A stretch of DNA of 6,317 nt from VFZS01 sp964353255 (GTDB lineage Bacteria > Acidobacteriota > Terriglobia > Bryobacterales > Bryobacteraceae): assembly GCA_964353255.1 (NCBI GenBank), contig CAYGVJ010000204.1:1-6317 (forward strand). The letters are read 5' to 3'. Below, one piece after another: positions 5,959 through 6,317 of this stretch; position 1 is the first letter of the stretch, and each line of letters opens with the position of its first letter. The notes below the pieces were generated by a model. The model was not told the DNA's origin and did not search any database. It saw only the letters and a list, made by a program, of their open reading frames with translations. The position numbers and the translations under genes were made by a program.

Positions 5959-6317
5959 ATGAATCGCCGCGCCTTTCTCCGGACCGCCGCGCTTCCCTGC
6001 CTCGCGGCTGGCGCGGAGAGCGATGCCCAGTTCATCGCCGAAGCCAGGTTCTACGAGAAGCTGCCTTACAGGAAGATCAAGTGCAAGCTCTGTCCCCGCG
6101 AGTGCGTGATCGACGACCGGGAGCGCGGTTACTGCGGGGTCCGCGAGAACCGCGGCGGGACCTACTACACGCTGGTCCACTCGCGGGTCTGCTCGTCGCA
6201 CGTCGATCCGATCGAGAAGAAACCCTTCTTCCACTTCTATCCCGGCACCCTGGCCTTCTCCATCGCCACCGCGGGCTGCAACGTGAACTGCAAGATGTGC
6301 CAGAACTGGGAGATCTC
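5959..6317 (+). CDS. amrS: AmmeMemoRadiSam-type radical SAM enzyme with twin-arginine leader (3' end beyond window)
   Basis: The first 119 codons of a radical SAM protein are visible; the frame is open to the right edge, and family members are usually about 330-380 residues. Residues 1-18 (MNRRAFLRTAALPCLAAG) look like a twin-arginine signal. The family N-terminal cysteine region follows, with C42, C45 and C49 (CKLCPREC), then GYCGVREN with C59. VDPIEKKPFFHFYPG (82-96) and SIATAGC (101-107) are typical of COG1180 and of the AmmeMemoRadiSam radical SAM family. The SAM-cluster motif CxxxCxxC is at C107, C111 and C114, followed by QNWEIS. GGTGGAGG at 5944-5951 serves as ribosome binding site with a 7-nt spacer. 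In this family the enzyme is usually encoded with Memo-like and AMMECR1-like proteins; these would lie outside the window. A pyruvate-formate-lyase-activating enzyme is a less likely reading because of the N-terminal motif set. Confidence 0.88.
   Translation, partial: MNRRAFLRTAALPCLAAGAESDAQFIAEARFYEKLPYRKIKCKLCPRECVIDDRERGYCGVRENRGGTYYTLVHSRVCSSHVDPIEKKPFFHFYPGTLAFSIATAGCNVNCKMCQNWEI

Noticed and set aside
5998..6000. Cys14 of the radical SAM protein as a lipobox cysteine (ALPC)
   Set aside because: Pro at position -1 does not fit a lipobox, and the hydrophobic stretch before it is too short; the leader reads better as an ordinary twin-arginine signal.

Overview
The window reads as high-GC DNA from a Gram-negative bacterium, most likely an Acidobacteriota member (Bryobacter/Solibacter-like at a guess). 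The pointers are an Oar-type TonB-dependent receptor with an N-terminal carboxypeptidase-regulatory-like domain, which is greatly expanded in that phylum; a C-terminal DUF6599-like domain; and several Tat-targeted oxidoreductases in tandem. This placement is inference from family content, not a database match.

Layout: positions 1-1417 (minus strand) hold the N-terminal 472 residues of the receptor, which runs off the left edge. A 207-bp divergent intergenic region (1418-1624) holds a good sigma70-type promoter for the receptor, a short palindrome, and the ribosome binding site of the rightward genes. From 1625 to the right edge, four genes run on the plus strand with gaps of 15, 72 and 2 bp, so they look like one operon: (1) a membrane polyferredoxin in which NapH-like and NapG/MauM-like halves and a DUF6599-like tail are fused; (2) a Tat-targeted aldo/keto-reductase-fold protein with two C-terminal 4Fe-4S motifs and a degenerate catalytic tetrad; (3) a DUF362 protein with a twin-arginine lipoprotein signal; (4) the start of a radical SAM enzyme of the AmmeMemoRadiSam (AmrS, COG1180) type, which also carries a twin-arginine leader. 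A compact 8-bp hairpin lies between genes 2 and 3.

Working model (inference): the NapHG-like fusion takes electrons from the quinone pool or a cytoplasmic donor and passes them through a chain of about six 4Fe-4S clusters across the membrane. The Tat-exported Fe-S AKR-like protein, the lipid-anchored DUF362 protein and the radical SAM protein would receive or use them. All four proteins carry a twin-arginine motif, so the cluster looks like a cell-envelope redox/radical system built around an AmrS-type enzyme. Substrate and product cannot be read from this window, and the Memo and AMMECR1 partners, if present, would lie beyond the right edge. The divergent receptor could import a related substrate, but nothing in the sequence ties the two together beyond adjacency.
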